From Artemia franciscana (Eukaryota; Arthropoda; Branchiopoda; Anostraca; Artemiidae), in contig NW_027062616.1 of the NCBI RefSeq assembly GCF_032884065.1, positions 496,001 through 560,000 of the forward strand: a stretch of DNA of 64,000 nucleotides. The letters run 5' to 3'. Position 1 is the first letter of the stretch; each line of letters starts with the position of its first letter. The notes under the pieces were generated by a model. That model did no database searches, was not told the origin of the DNA, and was given only the letters and a program-made list of their open reading frames with translations. A program made the translations under genes and the position numbers. Below are positions 1-10,826 of the stretch, piece by piece.

Positions 1-2
1 AA

Positions 3-787
3 GAGGATATCGACCACACAGACGACATCCCTTTAGCAATGCTTGGCAGGTTCGAGTTAGACAATGGCGATGACACGGATCAATTCGATTGCCTCTCCCG
101 GGCTTGAATGATACAACAGCGTCAAACAGTTCTTCAAGCACATCATCAGCACCAGTGTCAGCTTCTTCTGCAATACAGTCAGCAACAGTTACTGCACCTG
201 CTGAACCCTTTGTCCTTACAAGAGCTCAAAAAAATGCTCCTTCCCAAGCAGTGGCCGGTCTAGTAACTCCAACTGATGCTCCTCAGGTCACGGCAAAACC
301 AGTAGCAAAAACGAAGGTAGCGAAGGAGGCAAAGCAATACAAGTGGATAAAAACGGAGCCCGAACCTCGAAATATTACATGGAAGGGTTCTATGCCACAC
401 TATGACGAGGTACAAACGCCCCTTGATCTCTTCCGAATGTTTATCACAGAAGACATTCTTTCAAATATTGTGGACCAAACGAATCTGAATACCATGGGAA
501 AGAAGAATCTTGCTCTGAAACTTTCCCTTGAAGAGCTGCGCAGATTTCTTGGAGTTCAAATGCTTATGAGCATTCTCAAACTTCCGGCTATTAGAATGTA
601 CTGGGAGAATGGAATACGATATTCCCCGGTGGCTGATACCATGAGCAGAGATAGGTTCATCAGCTTGAGGTCTTTTTTCCACATTTGTGATGACACCTTA
701 ATGATACCGAAAGGGGAGGTTGGTCATGATAAACTGTTCAAGATCAGAAGACTATACGACGCATTCAGGGAGAATCTGAAAAAATAG
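3..787 (+). pseudogene. piggyBac transposase, N-terminal part (broken)
   Basis: N-terminal and linker part of a piggyBac-type (PGBD-like) cut-and-paste transposase. A short acidic stretch (DDIPLAML, positions 29-52) is read in the third frame and stops at 105. The main block is in the second frame, open from about 74 to the TAG at 785-787. It holds a Ser/Thr/Ala-rich linker and then the DDE_Tnp_1_7-type start, with landmarks TPLDLFRMF, GVQMLMSILKLPAIRMYW and SRDRFISLRSFFHI. No ATG begins this block, and the acidic head probably joined it before a frame-changing indel near 90-105. The gene runs off the left edge. A second frame change in the A-run at about 779-785 separates it from the catalytic part, so the copy should not make transposase. 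Family assignment is firm; the exact upstream limit is not visible. Confidence 0.9.
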
Positions 788-1878
788 ACCCTGAAGAGAT
801 CCAAAGTATTGACGAACAGATGATCCCATTCAAAGGAAGAATTGGATTTCGACAGTACTTGAAGGACAAGCCCCACTCGTGGGGTGTAAAGGTTTTCACG
901 AGAGCCAGCATCAGCGGAATAGTGTATGACATAGAGATATATACAGGAAAAGGAGCTGTTGAAATTTCTGAACTTGGCCAAGGTACTGACGTTGTCCTTC
1001 GGCTTGTAGAAAATCTGCCAAGGTTCATGAACTTCAAGTTGTTCTTTGATAACTTCTATACTGGCATCGATCTCATTCACAAGCTCCGGGTTGAATATGG
1101 CATCGAGTCATGTGGTACGATACGCAGCAACAGAATGAGGGGCGCTGTTCTAGATACCGACGCCAACATGAAGAAGAAAGGACGAGGGTCAGTGGACTTC
1201 CGTTTTGAAAGACATTCAGAAGTATCGGTAGTAAAATGGTATGACAACAAACTAGTCCATTTGGCTTCTTCATACTGTGCAGTCACCCCAATTGATAAGT
1301 GTCAGAGATGGGATGGCACAACACGGAAATACGTCGAAGTTGATCGCCCCCGAATCGTCCGTGACTACAACAAATCAATGGGGGGCGTAGATCTTGCTGA
1401 CATGTTCCTGGAGCTTTACAGGACTGACATTCGCTCTAAGAAATGGTATATGAGGATTGTGTACTACTTCTTTGACATGGCTGTGAACAACGCCTGGCTG
1501 ATACACCGCCGACAGTGTAAGCAGATCAATGTTCAGCACATGTCTCTGCTGTACTTCAAAATGGACATTGCTCGTGGGTTGGTTCTTACTGGCGTATCTC
1601 AAAGTCCTCGAGTTGGAAGACCATTCTTATCAGTGACCAAGCGCAATACGACTACCTCGCGAGACGGGATGCCTTCGGAATCAGTGAGGTTTGACCAGAC
1701 CTCGCATTTTCCGGATACGACTGAAAAGGGAAGGTGTCGCTATGAGAAGTGCGTTAGGGGTGGAACCAGTCGAATCATTTGTTCGAAGTGCAAAGTTTGA
1801 CTGTGTTTGAACTCAGATCGCAACTGTTTCACAAATTTTCACCTAATATACCTGCATATACCTGACGTGACCATATGA
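781..1878 (+). pseudogene. piggyBac transposase, catalytic core and C-terminal Cys-rich domain (broken)
   Basis: Continuation of the piggyBac transposase in the first frame, beginning with SIDEQMIPFKGR, the usual start of the catalytic core. Later landmarks are IVYDIEIYTGKG, FFDNFYTG (second catalytic Asp), SMGGVDLADM (third catalytic Asp) and SKKWYMRIVYYFFD. At the place of the first Asp of the classic moth element there is TRAS, with an Asp seven residues after the Ala (VYD); as I recall, several PGBD-type proteins look like this. The C-terminal zinc-binding domain begins CRYEKC and CSKC. It is cut by TGA at 1798-1800, yet the same frame continues with the expected Cys/His residues (LCLNSDRNCFTNFH) to a second TGA at 1876-1878. 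That makes the first TGA a nonsense mutation inside a once longer protein. With the upstream frameshift, the copy is dead. Confidence 0.92.
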
Positions 1879-1907
1879 TAACCATTCACATTTTGGATAT
1901 GGAATGA

Positions 1908-1929
1908 AATAAAAATTTTAAAAAATAAA
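1908..1929 (+). terminator. Candidate poly(A) signals of the piggyBac gene
   Basis: Two AATAAA hexamers (1908-1913 and 1924-1929) lie 30-50 bases after the ancestral stop at 1876-1878 and inside the element's right end. They are placed as expected for the transposase transcript. The assignment is by position and motif only. Confidence 0.5.
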
Positions 1930-2000
1930 CCTGTTCTAGTTGAACCTCCAGGATCACTCTCTGCTATTTTCAGAATTTTTACGCAACTCCTTCTTGGTTC

Positions 2001-2017
2001 AGGTCTGAAAGGGTTAA
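2001..2017 (+). mobile_element. Right end of the piggyBac element with TTAA target site
   Basis: The sequence AGGTCTGAAAGGG is followed directly by TTAA (2014-2017). piggyBac elements end in GGG next to a TTAA target duplication, and this one lies 136 bases after the ancestral stop codon. The left end is outside the window, so the inverted repeat cannot be checked here. Confidence 0.65.
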
Positions 2018-3290
2018 TTGAAGTACAGCAAAATAGTTTTCAGCTTTATAACTTTGCTTAATTCCATTTTATAAGGTTTTAAAGATATGCAAATAAGCAA
2101 CTAGTAACTGAAAATTAAGGTGAAATGTTGTTTTGTCAAAATTTCAATAGATATAGACATGTCATTTAGGCAAATTTCAGGGCCCTCTAGAGGGAGAAGG
2201 AGTAGAGGTGGGCACTTTAAAATACCTTCCCGGGACATACTTTAGCCTTTAGACCCATCTCTGAAAGTTTCATTTTCCTAACCTAAACCCTTTCCGAGAT
2301 AGCAAGAAGTCAATTAACTAGAATTTTACCGAAAGTCAGTTATATGGTTTGCTATAAATTTACCAAATAACCTTCACACACAAAAAAAAAAAAAAACAAT
2401 GACTGTACTAAAAACGGTAGTTTTCAAAATCTTTTCAGGAACTTACGTATCAACGGCACCACATCTATAGTCTTGGCGGTTTTGAAGTGCCGCTAATAAA
2501 TAATTAATATTTTTCCGACAAATATTAAAATCTATAACACTTATATCCAATAAATGAAGGTGCTCAACTTATATCCAAGTTACTTTTCACAAGATTTAAT
2601 CGAATTCAAGTCCTCGCGCTGGCAGTATATGAATCTAAACTGAAAAAGCTTGACAAGATGCATCAAAAATTTATTCATGCGTATTCTTTTTACATTTTTA
2701 TGAATCGGACAAAAATTCTTTGTGAGGGTTCGATCCCGGTAAACCCCTCTGCTTAATACGGCCCTGGAAAGCAGGAAACATTAGTAGAATCTTTCCCTTG
2801 AAGTTCGGGCCGAAATCTACTCATATCTTGCCACAGAAGTAGGCCTTTCGTATGGCGGGGATGTATGGGAGAGATTTGCCCCTGATTTTATAGAATTACT
2901 CTTTTTAACTTTGTATTATCTATGACTATAAAATTTAAATCCTCAGTTCTTAAAAACTAAAGGAACTTGTTAATCATACAGAACACTCAAGAATTTCATT
3001 CTGTATGATCTGAAAAACCGGTTTGGTTCTCTACAATCGGTTATGATTTACTTATTTTGAGTGAGAAAAACTACGATGTGGGTATATTTTGAATAAATAT
3101 TTAATATATAGAGGTTATGTTAGTTACATTTTAGAAAGAGATTACACAGCTCCTCAATTTTAGTTTCGTTGTTTTTTCTTGTTTTTAAAAGGGTACTTAT
3201 GTGTTACAGCGCCGACACTAAAGAAGTGAAGTTAGGTTAATCCTAATGAAATATACCTAATTATTATGAAAATGTAATCCCTTAGAAACA
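2018..3290. other. No gene seen; AT-rich, weak repeat similarity
   Basis: No supported coding region. A 16-A run lies near 2380. The part at about 2600-2770 (ending near TTAATACGGCCCTGG) faintly resembles 12540-12660 inside the 2.2-kb dispersed repeat and may be an old copy of its end. At 2975-3125 there is sequence (AACTACGATGTGGGTATA and neighbours) also found near 7215-7290 and, reversed, near 4029-4085. It belongs to the foldback family described next. Confidence 0.5.
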
Positions 3291-3457
3291 AATTTGGGCC
3301 ATATATTTGCACATATGGGGGATAAAGTATAGCGGGTCTACATGCAAAATGTCTTTGATATAATTATTCTGTATATTATTAATTAAGAATTGTTTTCCAA
3401 CTTCACACTGTCTAAATAATTCCCCCCCCCCTAATGTGCAAATATATAGCCCAAATT
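3291..3457. mobile_element. Palindromic MITE, copy 1
   Basis: A 167-bp element with 24-bp terminal inverted repeats. The left end (3291-3314, AATTTGGGCCATATATTTGC...) matches the reverse complement of 3434-3457 at 23 of 24 positions. The inner edges carry G-run/C-run tracts (C10 at 3422-3431). The interior AGCGGGTCTACATGCAA recurs in the copies at 7.55 and 27.25 kb. The size and structure are those of a non-autonomous DNA transposon. It sits inside a larger repeated unit shared with 7.1-7.9 kb. Confidence 0.8.
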
Positions 3458-3629
3458 ATGTTTTCAATTTGTACTGTCACTTGTCTTTGTCTTATCACAC
3501 GCTAAGCTGAAAGAAACTAATGAAAGAAACCGGCTTTACAGTGCGTCAATGGAGCAAGAACTTAAGTGTCGACGCTACAACAGATAAGTACCTTGAAAAG
3601 AACCAAAACACGATTGGGAAAAATAATAC

Positions 3630-4140
3630 GGTACTTGTGTATTGTTCAGAACACACTCAATAAGTGAAGTTAGGTTCTTCCTTGAAACAAACTACAATGC
3701 GAAAATCCGGTTTCATAGCCACAAAGACAGAACTCAATTTAGTTTGCTACGCATAGTGATAGAAGTGTCTGAACATGGATTTTGAAGTGAAGATTCGGGA
3801 TTTGCCAAAGACTGAAAAAGAGGCAAATATATTTTTCCAGGATAAGGGGTTGTTGCCCACAACAAAACAGCGCGTCAATGGTTGTAATTTTACGATTTTC
3901 CTAATAAAGCATTATATTTTCATCATATTTTGTTTTATTTCATTAGCTTTATCAAAGGTTTGGGCTCTATATTTGCACATTAGGGGGTGGGGGTGGGGGG
4001 GGGTGCATTATATAAAATACCTAACCTAACCACCTCTATATATAAAAAATCTAATTAAAATGAACCTGCATCGTAGTTTGTTTCATGAAAGAACCTAACT
4101 TCGCTTATTGAGTGTGTTCTGAATAATACACAAGTACCAA
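3630..4140. mobile_element. Foldback element with ~70-bp inverted arms
   Basis: The left arm (about 3630-3700: GGTACTTGTGTATTGTTCAG, then a GAAGTTAGGTTCTT block) is repeated in reverse at about 4069-4140. The ~370-bp interior holds a short transposase-like reading frame and, at 3957-4005, a half copy of the palindromic MITE (TTTGGGCTCTATATTTGCAC followed by a long G run). Related arm fragments occur at 7401-7440 and 54856-54890. The layout suggests a deleted DNA transposon from which the smaller MITEs may derive; that step is inference. Confidence 0.65.
3775..3885 (+). pseudogene. Possible ISXO2/Merlin-type transposase N-terminal fragment
   Basis: An ATG-started segment of 37 codons, beginning MDFEVKIRDLPKTEKEA and continuing NIFFQDKGLLPTTKQRVNG. 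It then runs into AT-rich non-coding sequence, and the open frame persists to 4029 only by chance. The pattern 'acidic/basic lead, FF..KGLLPTT..., NGC' resembles the N-terminus before the zinc ribbon of ISXO2-like (Merlin/IS1016) transposases. The position between inverted arms fits a deletion derivative of such an element. The zinc cysteines and the whole DDE domain are absent. The match rests on memory of the family pattern and needs a profile search. Confidence 0.4.
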
Positions 4141-6229
4141 TAATAGTAACACTTTATTCCTAATCTGTTTGATTTTATTCTTCACTATGCAGAATTGAAT
4201 GTCCTTTCCAGTTTTTTTTTTTTTTTTATACAATTGATATTTATCATCAAGGTATTGAAATTTGTCCATGTATATAGGCTATAGAGATTATACAATAATA
4301 ATTGCAAAATAGATGTCCTTCGAGAGGATCTATACTAAAATTGGAGTGTTGTATCTTTTTTAATTTGTAGATTTTTGTCCGTGAATGGTTCTCTTTGTTA
4401 TTCTTGATGAGCTAAACCAGAAAAGGCTACATGTTATAATTTTAGATTAAGATTTTTACGGTAGGTTTGCCGTTCGGAATTTGAGTTTCTGGGCTATCCC
4501 TTTTGACCTTGCATTGATTTAATTAAATTAAACGCAAAAAGCTTAGATTTTTCCTACTAAATTTCCGGATATTTCTGTGATTTTCTAAGTTATATTTTCC
4601 CGGGCGTAATTTAAGCTCTGAATTAATTTCTGAAAGTTTGATTTGCTAAATTCAACTAGTTTCTCTCACCAAAAGCCCAAATGCTATAATTTCATGAATA
4701 ATCTGTAATTTATTTGGTGAAAATGAATCATATTAGTAGCTTTTTGCTGACCAATGGCATCAAAAGAGTAGTATTTTCATGGAAAAAAGTGCTTTCTAAT
4801 ATTTTCTGGACAAATATTAAAAAAGGGCCTGTTTACTACCTTCCCTGTATTTCAAAAAACAGGTTTCGCCTCTTATCCCTAAATTGTCGTGAATTGACAC
4901 TACTATAGCTGACTCGAACCATTGTTGAACCCGATGAATATAACTTTTAGAGTGAATCTAGTCGGGGGGTCTGGGTAGGTTATTTCCCTATGCCCAACAA
5001 CTCTTCAGCACACTGGCTTTTCCAGTTTGTATTGAGTAGCCTAAACGTACTTTGAGCGACTTTACCTGGGTCTACCTCTGGCGTCAAGCCAAGTAGTATT
5101 GAAAGAGACTGGTACTAGTGGATAATATAGAATATTTTGGATATATATATTTTGGAATCTTTTTGACATTGTTTCAGCTCAATGTATTAGTGAGGCTCTG
5201 TCCTTACGTAAAGATAAGTTGCTTTCAATTTTGTCCTTTTTTTAATTGGAAAAACCTGAATTTAAAAAGTTTGATATTACGTTAGCAAAGATTAAAAAGT
5301 TTCCTTATTGGCCAGTAAGGATCAGGGTTGCCAACTTGTACACTTTTCGTGTAAAATACACTCCTTTTAACCTCAAACGGGATGCGGAGGAGTGAACTCT
5401 TTTTGGGTGTTGGTTTTCAATCACTTTGAACGTCAGTAGTTGGCAACTTCGGCAGAAGCGTAATTAACCCAAGGAACAGGGTTACAAAATGGCACATTTT
5501 TTGTTTGAAATGCCTTATTTTATGCCTCAGAGCTAATGCGCAAGCAGCATAAACCGTACGCATGAAAAAATTTTGACTTGCACTCTTTTTGAGCAAAAAT
5601 CACTGTTTTTTGGCCTTAATTTGCACTCTTTTTGGACGTCAGCAGTTGGCATCCCTGGTAAAGATACTAAAAGTGTCCAAGGATAATAAGGAAAGCCATC
5701 ATATTTTACTTGTTTTTTTTTTGTTTTTTTTTTTTTTTGCTTGCACACATGTTGAATATAGACTCGTTGGTTCTTACTTATCTGGGTATAACCCAAGCGT
5801 TAGTTGAATTTGCGACTAAACAAATTGCAGGTGTAAAGGCTGCATGAAAAATTCACCGATATAAGCAAATCTTTTTGTAGGCCCTAAGCGTTACCAACTA
5901 AAGGATCACCTACAGGTAGCCTATTTGCTTCATCAAATGGTAAATCATTTCTAAAGAACTGGACCTAGAGAAAAGTAACCGAGAATTAGTGGAAAATAAA
6001 TATTAATAAGAATGATTATAGAAAAATTAAGTATTTTTAGTGTTTATAGAGTCGTTTCTTCATCATAATATAATTTAACACAATTAAATAATATAATCTA
6101 TATACATATAAATGTGGTTATAATCATTATAAAATAATGTTTATAGAAATAATTATAGAATAATAAAAATAGAAATTAATGAAAAACGGAAAATTAATGG
6201 CAATTTTGTGACTTTCTAATTTAATCTGG
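4141..6229. other. No gene seen; small internal repeat
   Basis: No supported gene. Two related ~90-bp segments (about 5325-5455 and 5573-5660) share ACACTTTTCGTG or TTGCACTCTTTTTGGACGTC and a TTGGCAAC/TTGGCATCC motif. A further relative lies at 13643-13710, so this is a low-copy dispersed repeat. A T/G homopolymer run lies at 5711-5740. Reading frames here are short and look random. Confidence 0.5.
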
Positions 6230-6655
6230 CCGGGTCCCTGATATGCCTGCCAACTTTCAGAGATCGTATATTGATGACGTATCTAGTTTTTGATCTATTT
6301 CATGTAAAAATTAGGGTGGTCCGACATTCGAACCTGAGGCCTCTTGCACTCTAAGTGAGAATCATATCCCCAGACCACAAGCCGTACTTAAGAAAAATAA
6401 TCATTTGTTGGCAAATAAAATTCTTCTCAACTATCTTGTTCGCTCGCTAAGTCCCCCCCCCCCCCAGATGGTCGAATCAGGGAAGACTATTTCTAATTTA
6501 ATCTATTCTGGTCCCTGGATACACCTGCCAACTTTCATCGTCCTAGCTTATCTGGAAGTGCTCAAACTAGCAAAAGCGGCACCGACAGACAGACAGGCCG
6601 ACAGAAATTGTGATCGCTATATGTCACTTGGTAAGTACCAAGTGCCATAAAAACA
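6230..6655 (-). repeat. Dispersed repeat ending in TATGGCACTTGGTA (reverse)
   Basis: Read on the minus strand the segment begins at about 6655 with TTTTTATGGCACTTGGTACT, then GACATATAGCGATCACAATT, then a GACAGACAGACAGG-type run. It continues through GTTGGCAGGTGTATCCAGGG to a long C/G run (6454-6467). A partial second copy of GTTGGCAGG...GTCCC lies at 6230-6260. The same head sequence recurs at 39921-39990 on the plus strand, joined to Helitron-cluster DNA. No coding potential is seen. It is a transposon-derived repeat of undetermined class. Confidence 0.55.
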
Positions 6656-7140
6656 ATGAAATTAGATGGGTTTGGACTAGAGGTGGTGCTTGATTCGCTA
6701 ATTTTGCATGGTGTAAAGCAGCAGCCGGGATCTCACCTGCGATCAACAATCCTGCAAGTTCTTGTTACTAAAATAAATCTGACTGTAATAATTCTGCCCA
6801 AATCAGGAATACCTACAAATTCAAACTATCTCCAACTAAAACCCCTGTTGAAGTTAAATTTTTAAACAGTGATAGCAAGGGAAGTCTTCAAAGCGAAAGC
6901 AAGGTTTGCTTCAAGAGGTATTTTCCTATCGGAAACATTGACAAAGAGGTGACATGAGATCTTAAATTCTGCAAAGGATAAATCTGGCCATAAAAATGTT
7001 TGGACTGATTTTGGCAAATTTTGAATTAGAAAATTTGGCAAATAGAAATTATTTGGCAAATTTCGGGAAAGCCTGACGGTGTAACTAGAAAAATTCGTAA
7101 TCTGGCCCACTGTGCTTAAATTTTTAAGTGGTTATGTTGG
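6656..7140. other. No gene seen
   Basis: AT-rich sequence with local repeats of TTTGGCAAAT (about 7010-7065). No reading frame resembles a known protein. Confidence 0.4.
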
Positions 7141-7890
7141 TACTTCTCTATCATACCAACCACACTCAAGTTCTTTATCTGAGTAAAACTGGTTTCTCTG
7201 TCTACATTTGGTTATAATGAGCTTAGCCTGAATGAGATTAACTACGATGTAGGTGTATCTTAATTAAATATTTAATAGTTGGTTAGGTAATTCATGCAAT
7301 GCGTTCTGGGCGACATGCTTTCCATAATTTTCCGTTGTAGCTTCCATAATTTTGTTTTTAAAGTATTATATTATCATCATATTTTAGTATATTTGATAAT
7401 GATTAACCTAACTTCACTTCTTGAGTATGGTCAGGATAATAGACAAGCACTATTATTTTAATTACGTTTGGCATGTCATCCTTCACATATTAAGTGACTT
7501 TTTTTGTATTTTGTCGAAAAAATTACGTTTTTCGTTGCTTTAGAAACAAGTTTGGGATTCAGATTTGGACATTAAAGGGTGGGGGGGGGGTTAAGCATAG
7601 CGGGTCTACATGCAAGATGTGTATGGTACAATTATTCTGCATATTATGAAGTAAGAATTGTTTTCTGACTTCAAACGGTCGAAATACTTTTCTGTCGAAT
7701 ACTATCGTAAAATACTTTACGTGAAAATATATAGCCCAAATTAGTATTTCGTATTTCCCATATATTCTGTCACTTGTTTTTGTCTTGTCTCGCGCTAAGC
7801 TGAAAGAAACTAACAAAGAAACCGGTTTGTTCTCGAGTTTTACACAGTGTAAACTTGAGTGAGTGGCCTATAATACACAAGTACCAAAAT
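7141..7890. mobile_element. Palindromic MITE, copy 2, with its larger unit
   Basis: The core at 7549-7743 starts TTTGGGATTCAGATTTGGAC plus a G run. It has the interior AGCGGGTCTACATGCAAGAT seen in copy 1 and ends with ATATATAGCCCAAATTA. The flanks match copy 1: AACTACGATGTAGGTGTA upstream and CGCGCTAAGCTGAAAGAAAC downstream, the latter at 3500-3520 in copy 1. This copy is more diverged, with a poorly kept left terminal repeat. Confidence 0.65.
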
Positions 7891-8029
7891 TCGTTCCCCT
7901 TACGCAAATTAAAAAAACAAACTCAAATAAAATTCTCAAATTTGGAAAGCCTTATTTTCCAAGGAGCTATTTTCCAGGGGAATATTTTCTGGGGGGGGGG
8001 GGGGTAATCGCGAGGGGGATAAACACCTG

Positions 8030-8230
8030 GAACCCTGTCGATCTTCTACTGGCTCTATTTTTCTGTTTCTGTTCATCCTTAGTAATCTACTTGATAAAAT
8101 CATCCAGCCGTTGAGTGAGTTAATCATTATGCGAGATTTTAACATAAATTTGATGGATATGAGGTCTTCCGTATCCTAAGATTTTATCTTGCCTCTGCTT
8201 GTTGCAGTTACTTTAAGGACTTTTTAGGCT
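8030..8230 (+). pseudogene. LINE endonuclease fragment (MRDFNINLMD)
   Basis: In the frame starting at 8126 the translation IMRDFNINLMDM is followed, after a stop, by DFILPLLVAVTL. This matches the GDFNI/NLLD block and the following helix of the apurinic-type endonuclease of non-LTR retrotransposons; the usual Gly before DFN is Arg. No longer open frame survives. It lies upstream of, and in the same orientation as, the reverse transcriptase pieces from 8776 and is probably the same dead LINE. It is preceded by a G12 tract at 7991-8003. Confidence 0.5.
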
Positions 8231-8775
8231 TACGTATAAGAAATAACATTAAACTGCACGATTATAACCGTTATTCTCTACGCCCATTCATAGTTGAAAA
8301 ATTTGTACACCAAATGTTTTCAACTATCACAGCAATTTTAAAGTTGTTGTTAAACTTGCACGTTACTCTCTCTTTATTATAAACTCAATAAAAACAACTT
8401 CTAAAATTCCATTGATTTTCCATTTCAATAACTTATTTTTGGCAAAACAAAATGTTAGACTTTTCTTCTTTCCGCTCTTAAATACACACATGACATGAAG
8501 TCGACAGCCTATTGGTTTCGAATAGCCCACGTACACGTTTTAGCACAGAAAATAGGACTCGCTTCTGTTAATGTTTAACACACTGAGAGAAGCGTGTACA
8601 AATTTTATCGCAGATTTTCGTGTACAAGGCGCATACTTTTATGAATTACACGCCTTATTCACTAGCGTGAACGGTCTCTTACCTTCTGCATGTATCCCAT
8701 ATCGCTACTTCCATATCTTCCCCTTCATAATCCAACATTAGGTGTTATTTTTGGCCAGCTTGTGTTGAGTCAGTT

Positions 8776-10080
8776 TTCTTGCAATTAGCGACTGATATAG
8801 AAATTACTAAAGCTGCAGTGAGATTGAAGAAATCCTTTTCATCTGGACTTGATAATATTCCAATTAAAGTGATTAAGTTCATACGTTCTTCCATTCAGGG
8901 GCGTAGCTCCAGCATTTACATTGGGGGGGGGACAAGAGCAATTCATTTCTGGATAGTCAATGGGCATGGGATTTATAATAATTTATTCCAAATCATTGGG
9001 GGAGGGATCCAACTGCCCACCCCCCAAACGATGCCCCTGTTTCCATTGTCTCCCCCTTGACGAAACTTTTTAACCTCTCCTTTCAGCATAGTATTTTCCT
9101 GAATGGTCTCAGGCCCGCTCAAATCGTCATGTTACATGGGGGGGGGGAGGACAAAATGATACAGCTAAAAATCGTCCAGTTTCTCTGTCTTGGTTTAGCA
9201 AAATATTTGAGAAGCAATTGTGTCCACGCAAGTTAATGAAGTTCATTCTGATGGCACAAGGTTGATGAACAAAATTTATTTTAATAATTTGGTTACGTCT
9301 AGGTTAGGGTTTTCTCTTATTTTAAGAGGGGCTAAGCTATGGAATTCGTTAAATGAGAATATTAAGAATAGTAATTTAAATGAATTTTAAAGGGTATTGA
9401 AGAATGAATTATTTTCTAAATATGATTTTAATGATTAGTGTAATAGGATGTATAGTTGATAGATTTAGTATTAAATCATTAAAGGTAAAAGGTAAAGGAT
9501 ACGGCATTAGACCTTACAGTCCCTACCGGCGGTGCTGATCTCCGTTTCTTGGCCCTTCAGCCAGGAAGTGCAATGGGGGGTTGGGGGCCAGCCATCCTGT
9601 GCTTTCACACACCCTTCCTGTTTACCTTCCCCAGATTTCTCCAGGTACCCATTTAGAGCTGGGTCGACTCTGGCTAAGCTTACAGAGTCACGCCACTGAC
9701 CCCCGTCCCAACTGAAGAATTGGGTACACTGGGATTCGAACCCGCGTCCTCTCAGACAAAGGATCCCGAATCCAGCGCACCAACCAACTCGGCCTATTTT
9801 TTTTATTTCTGTTTTATTTTTATTGAGGTGTGTTAGGGAAGGAGTTGGAAGTAGACTGTTAAGTAATTGGTAGCAGGGTATATGATGTTGTAGTTGTGTT
9901 TTGTTTTTACACTCTTTCTGAGGTTTATGTTAAGTTGTTTTTTGTTGTTTTTTTTTCTTTTTGTGTTTTTTTTTTGTTTGGTTATCCCTTCTCCATATCA
10001 TGTTGTGGCATTTGAAGGGGATGTGTTAAGGTTACGTTTTTTGTCCATAATTGTTATTAAATAAATTAAATTAGTTAAAG
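8776..10080 (+). pseudogene. Non-LTR retrotransposon (jockey/CR1-like) reverse transcriptase remains
   Basis: Remains of a LINE ORF2. At 8776-8900, ITKAAVRLKKSFSSGLDNIP is the RT-0 block. After a G-rich insertion, 9060-9240 encodes PLTKLFNLSFQHSIFP and later NRPVSL...FSKIFEKQL, the finger region. At 9240-9400, RGAKLWNSLNENIKNSNLNE matches the GPKLWNSLP-type C-terminal tail of these proteins. The palm with the catalytic Asp residues is missing between them, so this copy is internally deleted. A 3' UTR-like stretch ends with TTATTAAATAAATTAAATTA near 10052-10072, typical of a poly(A)/A-rich LINE tail. A SINE has inserted in reverse at 9478-9799. Many stops and frame changes are present. The clade is uncertain. 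Confidence 0.7.
9478..9799 (-). mobile_element. tRNA-derived SINE, copy 1 (reverse)
   Basis: Reverse-complement copy of the SINE at 54.5-54.8 kb. On the minus strand a tRNA-like head (GGCCGAGTTGGTTGGTGCGC, then TGTCTGAGAGGAC, then the B-box-like GGGTTCGAATCCC) is followed by the body containing AGCTCTAAATGGGTACCTGG. The 3' end is GCCGTATCCTTTACCTTTTA. The head has the type II (Leu/Ser-like) layout with a long variable arm. It sits within LINE-derived DNA and has no tRNA function, because the 3' half runs straight into the SINE body. Confidence 0.85.
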
Positions 10081-10149
10081 ATTGCTTCGCGATTTTTAAT
10101 TTGGTTTTCGAACTGAGCATGCTTGTGCAGTCTTATTGAACTATCTTTA

Positions 10150-10640
10150 CTCTGCCCCTAGACTTAATTTTGATTCCTGCTGCTTTATTTCTGGATGTTC
10201 GTAAAGCTTTTGATTTTTTAGTCACTGTGTTCTTGTTTCTAAACTTTCTCATTTTGGCGTAAGAGGTTGTGCGTTTCTTGTCAGCCATGTCTGGTAGAAT
10301 AATTTTTGTTGATCCGCTTTTCCGTTCACCATCAGATATTGACCATGAGGCCCCTCAAGGACTAATTCTAGGGGTAGTCTTGTTCTTAATATATGTAAAT
10401 GATCTAATTTTCGCAGTTAAAAATGAAAATCCTCCATAGTGTTGTCGTCAGTGTCTTCCAAAATTATCGCGTGCCCAAAATCAGAGTTTACATTCCTTGG
10501 ATTTTCTTGTTGGTATATCTGATGATACCGTCCTTTTTACTCCTGAGAGAACAGAAAAAGAGGCACGTACAAAGTTAGTGGACCTGTTCGACAGTTTTTC
10601 TTTGGTTTGAACCTCTTTTAATTATGTTTTTAATTATATT
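10150..10640 (+). pseudogene. Second LINE fragment: reverse transcriptase palm
   Basis: Palm motifs in changing frames: LFLDVRKAFDFL (motif A with its Asp, about 10180-10225), EAPQGLILGVVLFLIYVNDL (motif B region, 10350-10409) and SDDTVLF (the ADD motif C, about 10518-10540). The order on the DNA is 'fingers, C-terminal tail, 3' UTR, then palm', so this cannot be one LINE read straight through. It is either a separate 5'- and 3'-truncated insertion or a rearranged piece. Stops and frameshifts make it non-functional. The plus-strand orientation matches its neighbour. Confidence 0.7.
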
Positions 10641-10826
10641 TATCGTATTTTAATTATTTATCCCCTTTCCTTAATATTGGTCTGCAGTTGCCTTCAGTTT
10701 AGCATAATTTTCATCAAAACTTGTAATTAACATTGGCTAAATAATTTAATGTATATTTTCTGTTAAATTTCTCACATTGTCTGCAAATTTTACGCTCAAA
10801 TGCCTTAAAAACCAAATCTTGTTGAA

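Noticed and set aside
1798-1800. Selenocysteine or programmed read-through at the piggyBac TGA
   Set aside because: The gene is also frameshifted upstream, no supporting element was seen, and simple nonsense mutation explains it.
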